DNA from: Opitutaceae bacterium
GTDB lineage: Bacteria > Verrucomicrobiota > Verrucomicrobiia > Opitutales > Opitutaceae
NCBI GenBank assembly: GCA_023269455.1
Contig: JAHFTG010000048.1
Coordinates: forward strand, 1 to 11,553
Direction of reading: 5' to 3'
Length of the DNA stretch: 11,553 bases
The notes under the pieces are model-generated. The model had not been told where the DNA came from. It worked only from the letters and a program-made list of their open reading frames with translations, and ran no database searches. The position numbers and the translations under genes were made by a program. Of this stretch, positions 6,039 through 11,553 are shown piece by piece (position 1 is the first letter of the stretch; every line of letters begins with the position of its first letter).

Positions 6039-7673
6039 TTATCTGGTTTGCTCCAGGGGCAGTTCGTGGAGTTTCAACTCGGGGTTCTTTTCGGTGAAGT
6101 AGCGCATCGTCCATTCGTTGGGGAAGAGGACGATGGGGTGGTCGAATTTGTCGGTGCCGAAGCTCACGCCGCTGGCGACGATGAGGGACTGAGGATCTTT
6201 CAACGCGGGGTGCGGCTCCAGCCAGCGAAGGAGGGTCCAAGGCGTGGCTTCGAGGCGGGATTCGGCGTTGTATTCGGACTTGAGGCGGAACTGGACGACC
6301 TCGAACTGGAGGTTGCCGACGGCGGCGAGGAGCGTGGCACCGGGAGGGGCGTTGCGCGGCTGGAAGGATTGCACGACGCCTTCCTGCAAGAGCTGTTCCA
6401 GACCGGCGCGGTATTTCTTGGAGTCGCCGGAGTTGGGATTCGAGATGTAGGTGAACACTTCCGACGGGAAACGCGGGATCGCGTCGTAGGCGATGGTGCG
6501 ATCCTCGGTGAGGGTGTCACCGATGCCGAAGGCGTCGTGGCCGACGAGACCGATCACGTCGCCGGGCCAGGCTTCGTCCACGGTCTCGCGTTCCTGTCCG
6601 AAAAGGCGGTGCGAAGAGGAGAGGCGCACGGTGCGGCCGGTGCGCTGGTGGACGACGTTCATGTCGCGGGTGAACTTGCCGGAGCAGATGCGGATGAAGG
6701 CGATGCGGTCGCGGTGCTTCGGATCCATGTTGGCCTGGATTTTGAAGACGAAGGCGGAGAATTTTTCGTAGGTGACGGGGATGTCGCGGTCGGTCGTCGG
6801 GGCGGGCGCGCCGGGGACGCTCATGCTCACGGAGTGGCGCGTGGTGGGCGGGATGGAGTTTTTAAGGAAACCTTCGAGGAGTAGCTGGACGCCGAAGTTG
6901 TTCACGGCGGAGCCGAAGAAGACGGGCGTTTGTTTGCCGGCCTGAACGGCGGCGAGGTCGAAGGGCGCGCTGGCGCCGTCGAGGATCTCGATCTGCTCGG
7001 AGACTTGGTCGAAGGTGTAGTCGTCGAGCTTGTCGCGGACGACGGGATCGGTGAGGCCGGTGACGTTGACAGGGGCACGGTAGGCCCCGTGGGGGGTGCG
7101 CTCGAAGAGGTGGACTTCCTTGGAGCGGCGGTCGTAAACGCCACGGAAGCCCGGGCCGTTGCCGAGGGGCCAGGTGACGGCGCAGGGGGCGAGGCCGAGC
7201 ACGCGTTCCAGTTCGTCGAGGAGGTCGATGGGGTTGAGCGTGGGGCGGTCGCACTTGTTCATGAAGGTGAACACGGGGACGCCGCGACGTTTGCAGACCT
7301 CGAAGAGCTTGCGCGTCTGTGGTTCGATGCCCTTGGCGGCGTCGATGACCATGAGGGCGGCGTCCACGGCGGTGAGGACGCGGTAGGTGTCTTCGGAGAA
7401 GTCCTTGTGGCCGGGGGTGTCGAGGAGGTTGACCGCGTAGCCTTGGTAATCGAACTGGAGGACGGTCGAGGAGATGGAGATGCCGCGCTGCTTTTCGAGT
7501 TCCATCCAGTCGGAGGTGGTGGCGCGCTGGCTCTTGCGGGCGGTGACGGTGCCGGCGAGGTGGATGGCGTTGCCGTAGAGAAGGAATTTTTCCGTCAACG
7601 TGGTTTTACCGGCGTCGGGGTGCGAGATGATCGCGAAGGTGCGGCGGCGGGCGATTTCCTGGGCGGGCGTCAT
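6039..7673 (-). CDS. prfC: Peptide chain release factor 3
   Basis: Ribosome-associated GTPase that ejects RF1 or RF2 after peptide release. The 544-residue product is close to E. coli RF3 (529). G-domain motifs are clear: G1 SHPDAGKTT (residues 17-25), switch region RGISIS (63-68), G3 DTPGHKDF (85-92) and G4 NKCD (139-142), with VFFGSA as the probable G5. The segment AGTVTARKSQRATTSDWMELEKQ is typical of RF3 rather than EF-G. Domains II and III follow, with FTRDMNVVHQRTGR and FPSEVFTYISNPNSGDSKKYRAG split across them. The ATG at 7673 places G1 at the normal distance from the N-terminus. It has no operon partner: convergent with the receptor gene on one side, divergent from the small membrane protein on the other. 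No Shine-Dalgarno is visible. Confidence 0.97.
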   Translation of the reverse strand: MTPAQEIARRRTFAIISHPDAGKTTLTEKFLLYGNAIHLAGTVTARKSQRATTSDWMELEKQRGISISSTVLQFDYQGYAVNLLDTPGHKDFSEDTYRVLTAVDAALMVIDAAKGIEPQTRKLFEVCKRRGVPVFTFMNKCDRPTLNPIDLLDELERVLGLAPCAVTWPLGNGPGFRGVYDRRSKEVHLFERTPHGAYRAPVNVTGLTDPVVRDKLDDYTFDQVSEQIEILDGASAPFDLAAVQAGKQTPVFFGSAVNNFGVQLLLEGFLKNSIPPTTRHSVSMSVPGAPAPTTDRDIPVTYEKFSAFVFKIQANMDPKHRDRIAFIRICSGKFTRDMNVVHQRTGRTVRLSSSHRLFGQERETVDEAWPGDVIGLVGHDAFGIGDTLTEDRTIAYDAIPRFPSEVFTYISNPNSGDSKKYRAGLEQLLQEGVVQSFQPRNAPPGATLLAAVGNLQFEVVQFRLKSEYNAESRLEATPWTLLRWLEPHPALKDPQSLIVASGVSFGTDKFDHPIVLFPNEWTMRYFTEKNPELKLHELPLEQTR

Positions 7674-7725
7674 GGCTAAACAGGCAAGGCAACAGGGCGC
7701 GGGCGAGGAGGGAAAGAACTAAAAA

Positions 7726-7752
7726 AATGACGAATGACGAATGACGAATGAC
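7726..7752. repeat. AATGACG heptamer tandem repeat upstream of prfC
   Basis: Three exact copies of the 7-mer AATGACG and a six-base partial fourth (AATGAC) run without interruption. It lies in the 218-bp spacer between prfC and the divergent small ORF, about 50 bp before the prfC start, in its presumed promoter or leader. Copy number of such arrays can change by slipped-strand replication. Confidence 0.85.
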
Positions 7753-7814
7753 CCGTGGGGATGGATTGGGGGGCGGGTGATTGGAGGGGCCGAGGCGGTG
7801 GCGGGGACGCCGGG

Positions 7815-7840
7815 TGAAATTTCACAAACTTATGAAAGTT
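7815..7840. promoter_or_regulatory. Palindrome plus hairpin, possible operator in the prfC / small-ORF spacer
   Basis: A perfect 10-bp palindrome TGAAATTTCA (7815-7824) is followed by an inverted repeat AACTT (7827-7831), loop ATGA, AAGTT (7836-7840). Both stand out in an otherwise GC-rich spacer between divergent genes, where an operator would be expected. No known regulator is implied by the sequence. Confidence 0.35.
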
Positions 7841-7891
7841 GCAGGATGGAGTCCGGGGCATCGGTCGGCATGTTGATGGCGTCCCGTTTCA

Positions 7892-8041
7892 ATGATGATC
7901 GTCGCTTCCATTATCGCCTGCCTCTATCTGATCGGCCTCGCCGTGCTGGCGTGGGCGTTGCTGCGCGCGCCGGAAGGATTTGAGGACGGCGAGGGGTTTC
8001 ATTCGGGGCGACGGTCGCTGACGGACGAGTCTTCACTTTGA
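7892..8041 (+). CDS. Small single-pass membrane protein, 49 residues, unknown function
   Basis: An ORF too short for usual cut-offs starts at ATG 7892 (a second ATG follows immediately) and ends at TGA 8039-8041. Residues 3-24 (IVASIIACLYLIGLAVLAWALL) form one strongly hydrophobic helix. The rest, about 25 residues from RAPEGFEDGEG to the end, is hydrophilic and charged, so a short N-terminus with a cytoplasmic or periplasmic tail is likely. An in-frame TGA 18 bp upstream fixes the start region. It ends 36 bp before the methyltransferase gene on the same strand and could be co-transcribed with it. No ribosome-binding site is visible and I do not recognise the family. The clean helix and position in an otherwise 404-bp gap are the support; conservation has not been tested. 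Confidence 0.55.
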   Translation: MMIVASIIACLYLIGLAVLAWALLRAPEGFEDGEGFHSGRRSLTDESSL

Positions 8042-8077
8042 GCTTCTACTGGTCGGGCGGGGCGTGATGATGACCCG

Positions 8078-9253
8078 ATGTCGTCGCCTGCCGTCCCCTC
8101 GCTGAAACTCAAAGCCAACGCCAAATCGCGCGTTCTCTCCGGGCACCCTTGGGTGTTTGCCAACGAGGTGGAGGCATTGCTGTCCGCCGAAAACGACGGG
8201 CAGGTGGTCGAGTGCCGCGACCGCGCCGGGCGGTTTCTCGGCAGCGGCATCTACAACTCCAAGTCGCAGATCATCTGGCGCCGGTTGAGCGCGCAGCGCG
8301 TGACGCTCGACGAGGCCTACATTCGTGGTGCGTTGACGCGGGCCATCGCCCGTCGCGATCCGGCGTCGCGGCATCGCCGGCTGGTGTGGTCGGAATCGGA
8401 CGACCTGCCCGGCGTGGTGGTGGATCAATTTGGCGATACGCTGGTGCTGCAGATCCAGTCGCTGGCGATGGACCAGCGTGGAGACCTGATCGTCGAGCTG
8501 CTGGCCGAACTGCTTTCGCCGACCGAGATCATCGTGCGCAACGACGCGCACATCCGAAAACTCGAAGGCCTGCCGCTCGGCGTGCACACGCGCAGCGGGC
8601 AGGCGTGGGCGCCGCGCTGGGAGAAGATCGACGGCTTCGACTACTGGCTCGATCTCCAGAGCGGCCAGAAGACCGGATTTTATTTGGACCAACGTGAGCA
8701 GCACGCGATTTTGGCTAAACATTGCGAGGGCAAGCGGGTGCTGGACGCGTTCTGCAATCAAGGGCCGTTTGCCCTGCACGCAGCTCGTGCGGGCGCGAAG
8801 GAAGTGCTCGGCCTCGACAGCGCGGCGGATGCCATCGAGCAGGCGAAAAAGAACGCCGAGCGCAACGGCGTGAACGCGACGTTCGCGGTGGCCAACGTGT
8901 TTGACTGGTTCAACGATCCGGCGCGTCACGGCGAGCCGCTGTGGGACGTGATCGTGCTCGATCCGCCGCCCTTCGCGAAGTCGAAGAGCGCGCTCGAAGG
9001 GGCGTTGCGCGGCTACAAGGAGATCAACCTGCGCGCGATGCAAAGCCTCGTTTCGGGCGGCATTCTCGCGACCTACACGTGTTCGCATCACATGCAGGAT
9101 GCGGAGTTGCGCACCGTGCTGGCCGAGGCGGCGACCGACGCGAAGCGCAAGGTGCGCGTGGTGGAATTCTGCCACCAGCCGGCGGATCATCCGGTGCTGG
9201 TGACGATGCCGGAGAGCGAATACCTGCGCGGCTACATTGTGCGCGTGGAGTGA
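8078..9253 (+). CDS. rlmI: Class I SAM-dependent rRNA methyltransferase, RlmI type (PUA plus Rossmann methyltransferase)
   Basis: Predicted 23S rRNA m5C methyltransferase (position 1962 in E. coli). The 391-residue protein matches E. coli RlmI in length (396). An N-terminal PUA-like domain (about 9-75; SGHPWVFANEVE at 21-32) is followed by a linker domain containing DLPGVVVDQFGD (109-120). The signature KTGFYLDQR (198-206) precedes the Rossmann fold with VLDAFCNQGPFALHAARAGA (221-240) for SAM binding, acidic GLDSA (245-249), DPPPFAK (295-301, motif IV) and TYTCSHHM (332-339), whose Cys335 is the expected catalytic nucleophile. The usual FCYTGG loop reads FCNQGP here. The ATG at 8078 fits the family N-terminus. 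It follows the small membrane protein by 36 bp. The exact rRNA target is inferred from the family, not shown. Confidence 0.88.
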   Translation: MSSPAVPSLKLKANAKSRVLSGHPWVFANEVEALLSAENDGQVVECRDRAGRFLGSGIYNSKSQIIWRRLSAQRVTLDEAYIRGALTRAIARRDPASRHRRLVWSESDDLPGVVVDQFGDTLVLQIQSLAMDQRGDLIVELLAELLSPTEIIVRNDAHIRKLEGLPLGVHTRSGQAWAPRWEKIDGFDYWLDLQSGQKTGFYLDQREQHAILAKHCEGKRVLDAFCNQGPFALHAARAGAKEVLGLDSAADAIEQAKKNAERNGVNATFAVANVFDWFNDPARHGEPLWDVIVLDPPPFAKSKSALEGALRGYKEINLRAMQSLVSGGILATYTCSHHMQDAELRTVLAEAATDAKRKVRVVEFCHQPADHPVLVTMPESEYLRGYIVRVE

Positions 9254-9277
9254 GGCGAGGCTGCCACGTAGCCGCGC

Positions 9278-9360
9278 AAATCCTAAATCCTAATTTCTAA
9301 ATCCTAATCGATCCCTGGGTTTTCATATTTTAGGATTTAGCCGCTTGGGATTTAGGATTT
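9278..9360. repeat. Inverted AAATCCT heptamer repeat between rlmI and the esterase gene
   Basis: The left arm is four phased heptamers AAATCCT, AAATCCT, AATTTCT, AAATCCT (9278-9305). The right arm carries AGGATTT (9332), GGGATTT (9347) and AGGATTT (9354). The outer 13 bp (9278-9290 and 9348-9360) are perfectly complementary, and an inner 10-bp pair (9298-9307 with 9330-9339) is also perfect. The RNA could fold into a long nested hairpin. It starts 25 bp after the rlmI stop and ends 10 bp before the esterase ATG, and may act as a terminator, attenuator or mRNA-end stabiliser. It is far more AT-rich than its neighbours. Confidence 0.85.
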
Positions 9361-9370
9361 CTTTCAGCTT

Positions 9371-10165
9371 ATGGCTTGGAGCACTGTTCATTGGAAAAGC
9401 GATGTCATTGGCAAGCAGACCACCATGCAGGTGCTGCTGCCCGAAACCGGCAAGGGGCCTTACGCGACTTTCTATCTGCTGCACGGGTTGAGCGATGACT
9501 CGACGATGTGGCTGCGTCGCTCGCGCATCGAGTGGTATGTGCGCGATCTGCCTCTCATCGTGGTGATGCCGGATGGCTATCGCGGTTTCTACACCGACAA
9601 CGATCAGGGCCCGGCTTACGCGCGGCATATCGGCGAAGAACTTCCGGCGTTTGTGGAGAAGACGTTTCACGCAAAGGCCGAGCGCGGGGCGCGGGCCATC
9701 GGCGGGTTGTCGATGGGCGGGTATGGCGCGCTGCGCGTGGGGCTTGGCTACGCGAAACGTTTTTGTTCGGTGAACAGCCACTCGGGCGCGGTGGGCTGGG
9801 GCAGTCTCGCGGGCGACGCCGGTTATTGGGAGGAGGCGAAGCGGCGCGGTTGGTCGGACGAATTTGCGGCCGAGTTGAAGCACGTGTTTGGCGCATCCCC
9901 CATGGGCACCGATCACGATATTCTGACGCTGGCGAAGCGTGCGAAAAAAGCCCGCACTCTGCCGAAGCTGCTGCTCGACTGCGGGTCGGAGGATTTCCTG
10001 ATCGAGGATAACCGGAGGTTTCACCACGATCTTACGGCTGCCAAGATTCCGCACGTTTACCGTGAGTTTCCCGGCGCGCACACCTGGGATTACTGGGATG
10101 CCCATATTCAGGACGCGCTACAGTTTCATGCGAAGAATCTCGGGTTATTGGCCGGTGGCAAATAG
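9371..10165 (+). CDS. Alpha/beta-hydrolase esterase (EstD / S-formylglutathione hydrolase family)
   Basis: The 264-residue protein has the alpha/beta-hydrolase catalytic triad: nucleophile Ser114 in GLSMGGYGA (112-120), acid Asp208 in CGSEDF (204-209) and His237 in GAHTWDYWD (235-243). Other family features are FYLLHGLSDD (34-43, with the oxyanion-hole HG) and LPLIVVMPDGYRGFY (60-74). This matches the esterase D group, which includes FrmB-like hydrolases, feruloyl esterases and antigen 85-like acyltransferases, so the substrate is uncertain. The short N-terminus MAWSTVHWKS shows no signal peptide, suggesting a cytoplasmic enzyme. No alcohol dehydrogenase gene is adjacent, which weakens a formaldehyde-detoxification role. 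The start lies 10 bp after an inverted repeat and lacks a Shine-Dalgarno. The response regulator follows 44 bp downstream. Confidence 0.85.
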   Translation: MAWSTVHWKSDVIGKQTTMQVLLPETGKGPYATFYLLHGLSDDSTMWLRRSRIEWYVRDLPLIVVMPDGYRGFYTDNDQGPAYARHIGEELPAFVEKTFHAKAERGARAIGGLSMGGYGALRVGLGYAKRFCSVNSHSGAVGWGSLAGDAGYWEEAKRRGWSDEFAAELKHVFGASPMGTDHDILTLAKRAKKARTLPKLLLDCGSEDFLIEDNRRFHHDLTAAKIPHVYREFPGAHTWDYWDAHIQDALQFHAKNLGLLAGGK

Positions 10166-10209
10166 CCGCGGGCTTGAACGATCCCGGAAGCTCGTTAGCC
10201 ATTTGAATC

Positions 10210-10581
10210 ATGGCGATTCCTGAAAGCGCGTTGATCGTGGACGACGAGGCCCATGTGCGGGCGTTTTTAAAGCTCGTGCTGGAGAGGCTGGGTATTCCCG
10301 TGATTTACGAGGCGGGGCGCATGGGTGAAGCGCGGGAAAAGTTTGCCGCGCATTCGCCGGTGTTGGTGACGCTGGACATCAATTTGCCGGGCGGAAGCGG
10401 GATGGATTTGCTGCGGGAATTCAGGGCGGTGGATGACGATGTGCTGATCGTGATGATCAGCACGGAGGTGCAGGCAGGGCTGGTCAACGAGGCGGTGGGC
10501 GCGGGGGCCGACGGGTTCATCCGCAAGGATCTGCCGTGCGAGGCGATTTTGGCGGAGTTGAAGGATATTCTGGCGGACTAA
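10210..10581 (+). CDS. Single-domain response regulator (CheY-like receiver)
   Basis: The 123-residue protein is one receiver domain and nothing else. It has the acidic pair Asp11-Asp12 in IVDDE (9-13), the phosphoacceptor Asp56 in TLDINLPGGSG (54-64), the switch residue at Ser84/Thr85 in VMIST and the invariant Lys106 in FIRKD, so it should be phosphorylatable. Without an output domain it must act through protein contacts, as in chemotaxis or a phosphorelay. The domain begins right at the ATG and the length is normal for CheY. It lies 44 bp after the esterase gene and could share its transcript. No histidine kinase is nearby; the soluble receptor at 4866-6029 is the only other intact signalling gene here, and a link between them is speculation. 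Confidence 0.92.
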   Translation: MAIPESALIVDDEAHVRAFLKLVLERLGIPVIYEAGRMGEAREKFAAHSPVLVTLDINLPGGSGMDLLREFRAVDDDVLIVMISTEVQAGLVNEAVGAGADGFIRKDLPCEAILAELKDILAD

Positions 10582-10592
10582 ACGAACGCAAA

Positions 10593-10621
10593 AAGGCCGG
10601 ACGCTTTGGGCGTCCGGCCTT
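10593..10621. terminator. Strong GC-rich hairpin after the response regulator
   Basis: A perfect 12-bp stem (AAGGCCGGACGC, 10593-10604, with GCGTCCGGCCTT, 10610-10621) encloses a 5-nt loop, TTTGG. It starts 11 bp after the response regulator stop, the usual place for its terminator. The unpaired U-tract, however, is on the minus-strand side (A-run 10590-10594 on plus); only TT follows on plus. It may be bidirectional, and works best on paper for transcripts coming from the right. Confidence 0.7.
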
Positions 10622-10680
10622 GGATGTTTCGGAAACGTGTCCTGTTCCCGTGGGGAAAGGTGCGGGTGGTCTTTGGCGTC

Positions 10681-10827
10681 CCCATGATTCCTGCGCAAAT
10701 CCCCATTATACCTGCGCGATTACCCATTACACCTGCGTCCATACCCACGATACCTGCACGCCGGAGGCTTTTAGCTGAGCGATTACCCAGTCCACCTGCG
10801 CGCAGGTGAAGCATACTGCCGCGCAGG
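10681..10827. repeat. 21-bp tandem repeat array (about seven units, strict period)
   Basis: Units start at 10681, 10702, 10723, 10744, 10765, 10786 and 10807, exactly 21 bp apart. The first four share a core close to CCCATTATACCTGCGC followed by five variable bases. The fifth is badly degenerate but keeps the phase and ends in GCGATTA like unit two; the sixth has CCCAGTCCACCTGCGC; the seventh shares GCGCAGG with the sixth. As 21 is a multiple of three, every frame gives a heptapeptide repeat (AGIMGxx on minus, IPAxxPI on plus), but I see no convincing gene. The array fills most of the 250-bp gap between the two receiver genes; 10622-10680 holds nothing I recognise beyond a small TTCCC/GGGAA hairpin. 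Confidence 0.85.
10793..10808. other. 16-bp perfect palindrome at the end of the repeat array
   Basis: CACCTGCG (10793-10800) abuts its reverse complement CGCAGGTG (10801-10808) with no spacer. CGCAGGTG recurs 21 bp later (10822-10829), three bases before the truncated receiver frame begins. It could be a protein-binding site, or a product of repeat inversion. Confidence 0.5.
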
Positions 10828-10831
10828 TGCG

Positions 10832-11179
10832 GTGACCGAAATGATTCGCGCGGCTGGTCACAGAATCAGCTCTTTCAATAATGCCTTGGACGCGATTAGG
10901 TTTCTTCGTGGTAATTCGAAAGTGGATCTCGTGATTAGCGATTATGTTATGCCAGGCATGGGAGGAATGGAGGTCGCTAAGCTAATTAAGAAAGAACGTA
11001 TTGGGGTTCCTGTAATTATATGTTCTGGTTATTCGGTAGATTCTAAGAAGGCCAAGCGTGCAGGCGTGATGCTTGTTCATGAAAAGCCCTTTAAAATCAA
11101 TGAATTGCTGGAGTCGATGCAGGGCATTTTGCGCAATTTAAAGAAACGAAATAGGCGGATTAAGACTCGATTACAGTGA
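10832..11179 (+). pseudogene. 5'-truncated receiver-domain remnant, AT-rich
   Basis: The frame from GTG 10832 gives 115 residues that are plainly receiver-like: phosphoacceptor Asp37 in VISDYVMPGMGGMEV (34-48), IICSGYS (62-68) with the switch Ser65, and EKPFKI (84-89) with Lys85. The N-terminal strand with the Asp-Asp magnesium pocket is missing: Asp37 should sit near residue 54, so about 17-20 residues are lost. In the same frame upstream there is only repeat-derived sequence back to a TAG at 10772, with no VDDE-like motif. GC over 10861-11160 is 127/300 (42%), far below the flanks, suggesting transfer. The style resembles the C-terminal receiver of a hybrid histidine kinase. Without the acidic pocket, phosphorylation is unlikely; a non-phosphorylatable pseudo-receiver is the alternative. 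It converges on uvrA with a 19-bp gap. Confidence 0.7.
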
Positions 11180-11198
11180 TCCGACCTCGTGTGGCTAA

Positions 11199-11553
11199 TT
11201 ACCTGTTGAGCTTAGCTTTGAGGTAGGGGGCTGTGGGACTGTTTTTGAGTTTTAGGAGGCCGGGGAGGGCTCCTTGGTAGAGGAGTTCGCCGCCATGGGG
11301 GCCGCCGACGGGGCCTAGTTCGATGATGTAGTCGGCTTCGGCGAGGAGGTCCAAGTGATGTTCAATCACCACGACGGTGTGGCCTTGTTCGACGAGGGAA
11401 TGGAGGACTTTGATCAGCTTTTCGCAGTCGCTGAGGTGGAGGCCGATCGTGGGCTCTTCGAGGAGGTAGAGGTTGCGGATGGCGATGCCGCGGCTGCGCT
11501 CTTTGTAGCTCGCGAGGCCGTTGGCGAGTTCGGTCACGAGCTTGAGGCGTTGG
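11199..11553 (-). CDS. uvrA: Excinuclease ABC subunit A (UvrA), C-terminal 117 residues, cut by window edge
   Basis: UvrA is the damage-recognising ATPase of nucleotide excision repair. The minus-strand frame is open to the right edge and starts with QRLKLVTELA, the tail of the second ABC signature (LSGGEAQR...). Next come the Walker B region YLLEEPTIGLHLSD, LIKVLHSLVEQGHTVVVIEHHLD with the H-loop His, and ADYIIELGPVGGPHGG, in the order expected for the C-terminal nucleotide-binding domain. The usual LDEPT reads LEEPT, so the magnesium-coordinating Asp of Walker B is replaced by Glu. The protein ends LKAKLNR soon after, as UvrA normally does. A UvrA paralogue or a longer UvrA variant cannot be excluded from a fragment. 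The GTG at 11535-11537 is an internal codon, not the start. Confidence 0.9.
   Translation of the reverse strand, partial: QRLKLVTELANGLASYKERSRGIAIRNLYLLEEPTIGLHLSDCEKLIKVLHSLVEQGHTVVVIEHHLDLLAEADYIIELGPVGGPHGGELLYQGALPGLLKLKNSPTAPYLKAKLNR

Noticed and set aside
7741..7983. 80-residue plus-strand frame starting in the AATGACG repeat
   Set aside because: No hydrophobic or motif pattern, overlaps the better 49-residue frame, and its start is a repeat-derived ATG.
8033..9190. 385-residue open frame opposite rlmI
   Set aside because: Low-information Arg/His/Val-rich composition and full overlap with a gene having clear methyltransferase motifs.
9278..9360. Insertion-sequence terminal inverted repeats
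   Set aside because: Only 57 bp separate the outer 13-bp arms, there is no transposase, and no target duplication was seen.
10578..10814. Minus-strand 78-residue frame with AGIMGxx heptads
   Set aside because: The heptads follow automatically from a 21-bp repeat, the frame runs through the terminator-like hairpin, and frames on the other strand are equally open. Kept only as a comment on the array.
10681..10827. CRISPR array
   Set aside because: Units are contiguous and degenerate with no unique spacers, and no cas genes are near.

Overview
The window is a GC-rich, densely coded piece of a bacterial chromosome. It carries an oxygen-dependent haem pathway, peptide release factor 3, an RlmI-type methyltransferase, a serine DD-carboxypeptidase and a UvrA. 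The style suggests Verrucomicrobiota, possibly Opitutaceae: GC-rich codon use, eleven visible gene starts without a clear Shine-Dalgarno sequence, and short tandem repeats in several spacers. That placement is an impression; no rRNA or marker gene is present to prove it.

Layout, left to right. (1) 1-2750, minus strand: a haem operon read hemF, hemE, hemG, covering three consecutive steps from uroporphyrinogen III to protoporphyrin IX. hemG runs off the left edge. (2) 2898-3617, plus: a polytopic membrane protein with a His-rich loop, resembling NicO/UreH-type metal transporters, divergent from hemF. (3) 3643-4680, minus: a DacA-type D,D-carboxypeptidase. (4) 4866-6029, plus: a soluble receptor with a chemoreceptor-type signalling hairpin in front of a Cache-like sensor region, the reverse of the usual order. 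(5) 6039-7673, minus: prfC. (6) 7892-9253, plus: an unannotated 49-aa membrane protein followed by an RlmI-type methyltransferase. (7) 9371-10581, plus: an esterase of the EstD/S-formylglutathione-hydrolase type and a single-domain CheY-like regulator. (8) 10582-11180: a strong hairpin, an array of 21-bp tandem repeats and an AT-rich receiver-domain fragment lacking its N-terminal acidic pocket. (9) 11199-11553, minus: the C-terminal end of UvrA.

Most of the window is housekeeping. The unusual parts are the spacers and 10582-11180. Three spacers carry different tandem repeats that share a 7-bp period, and a fourth has a 21-bp (3 x 7) period. The truncated receiver has about 42% GC, well below its neighbours, and starts directly at the edge of the 21-bp array, which looks like a decayed insertion or rearrangement scar. 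I found no CRISPR array, tRNA, rRNA, transposase or recognisable defence system, and no convincing new multi-gene system.
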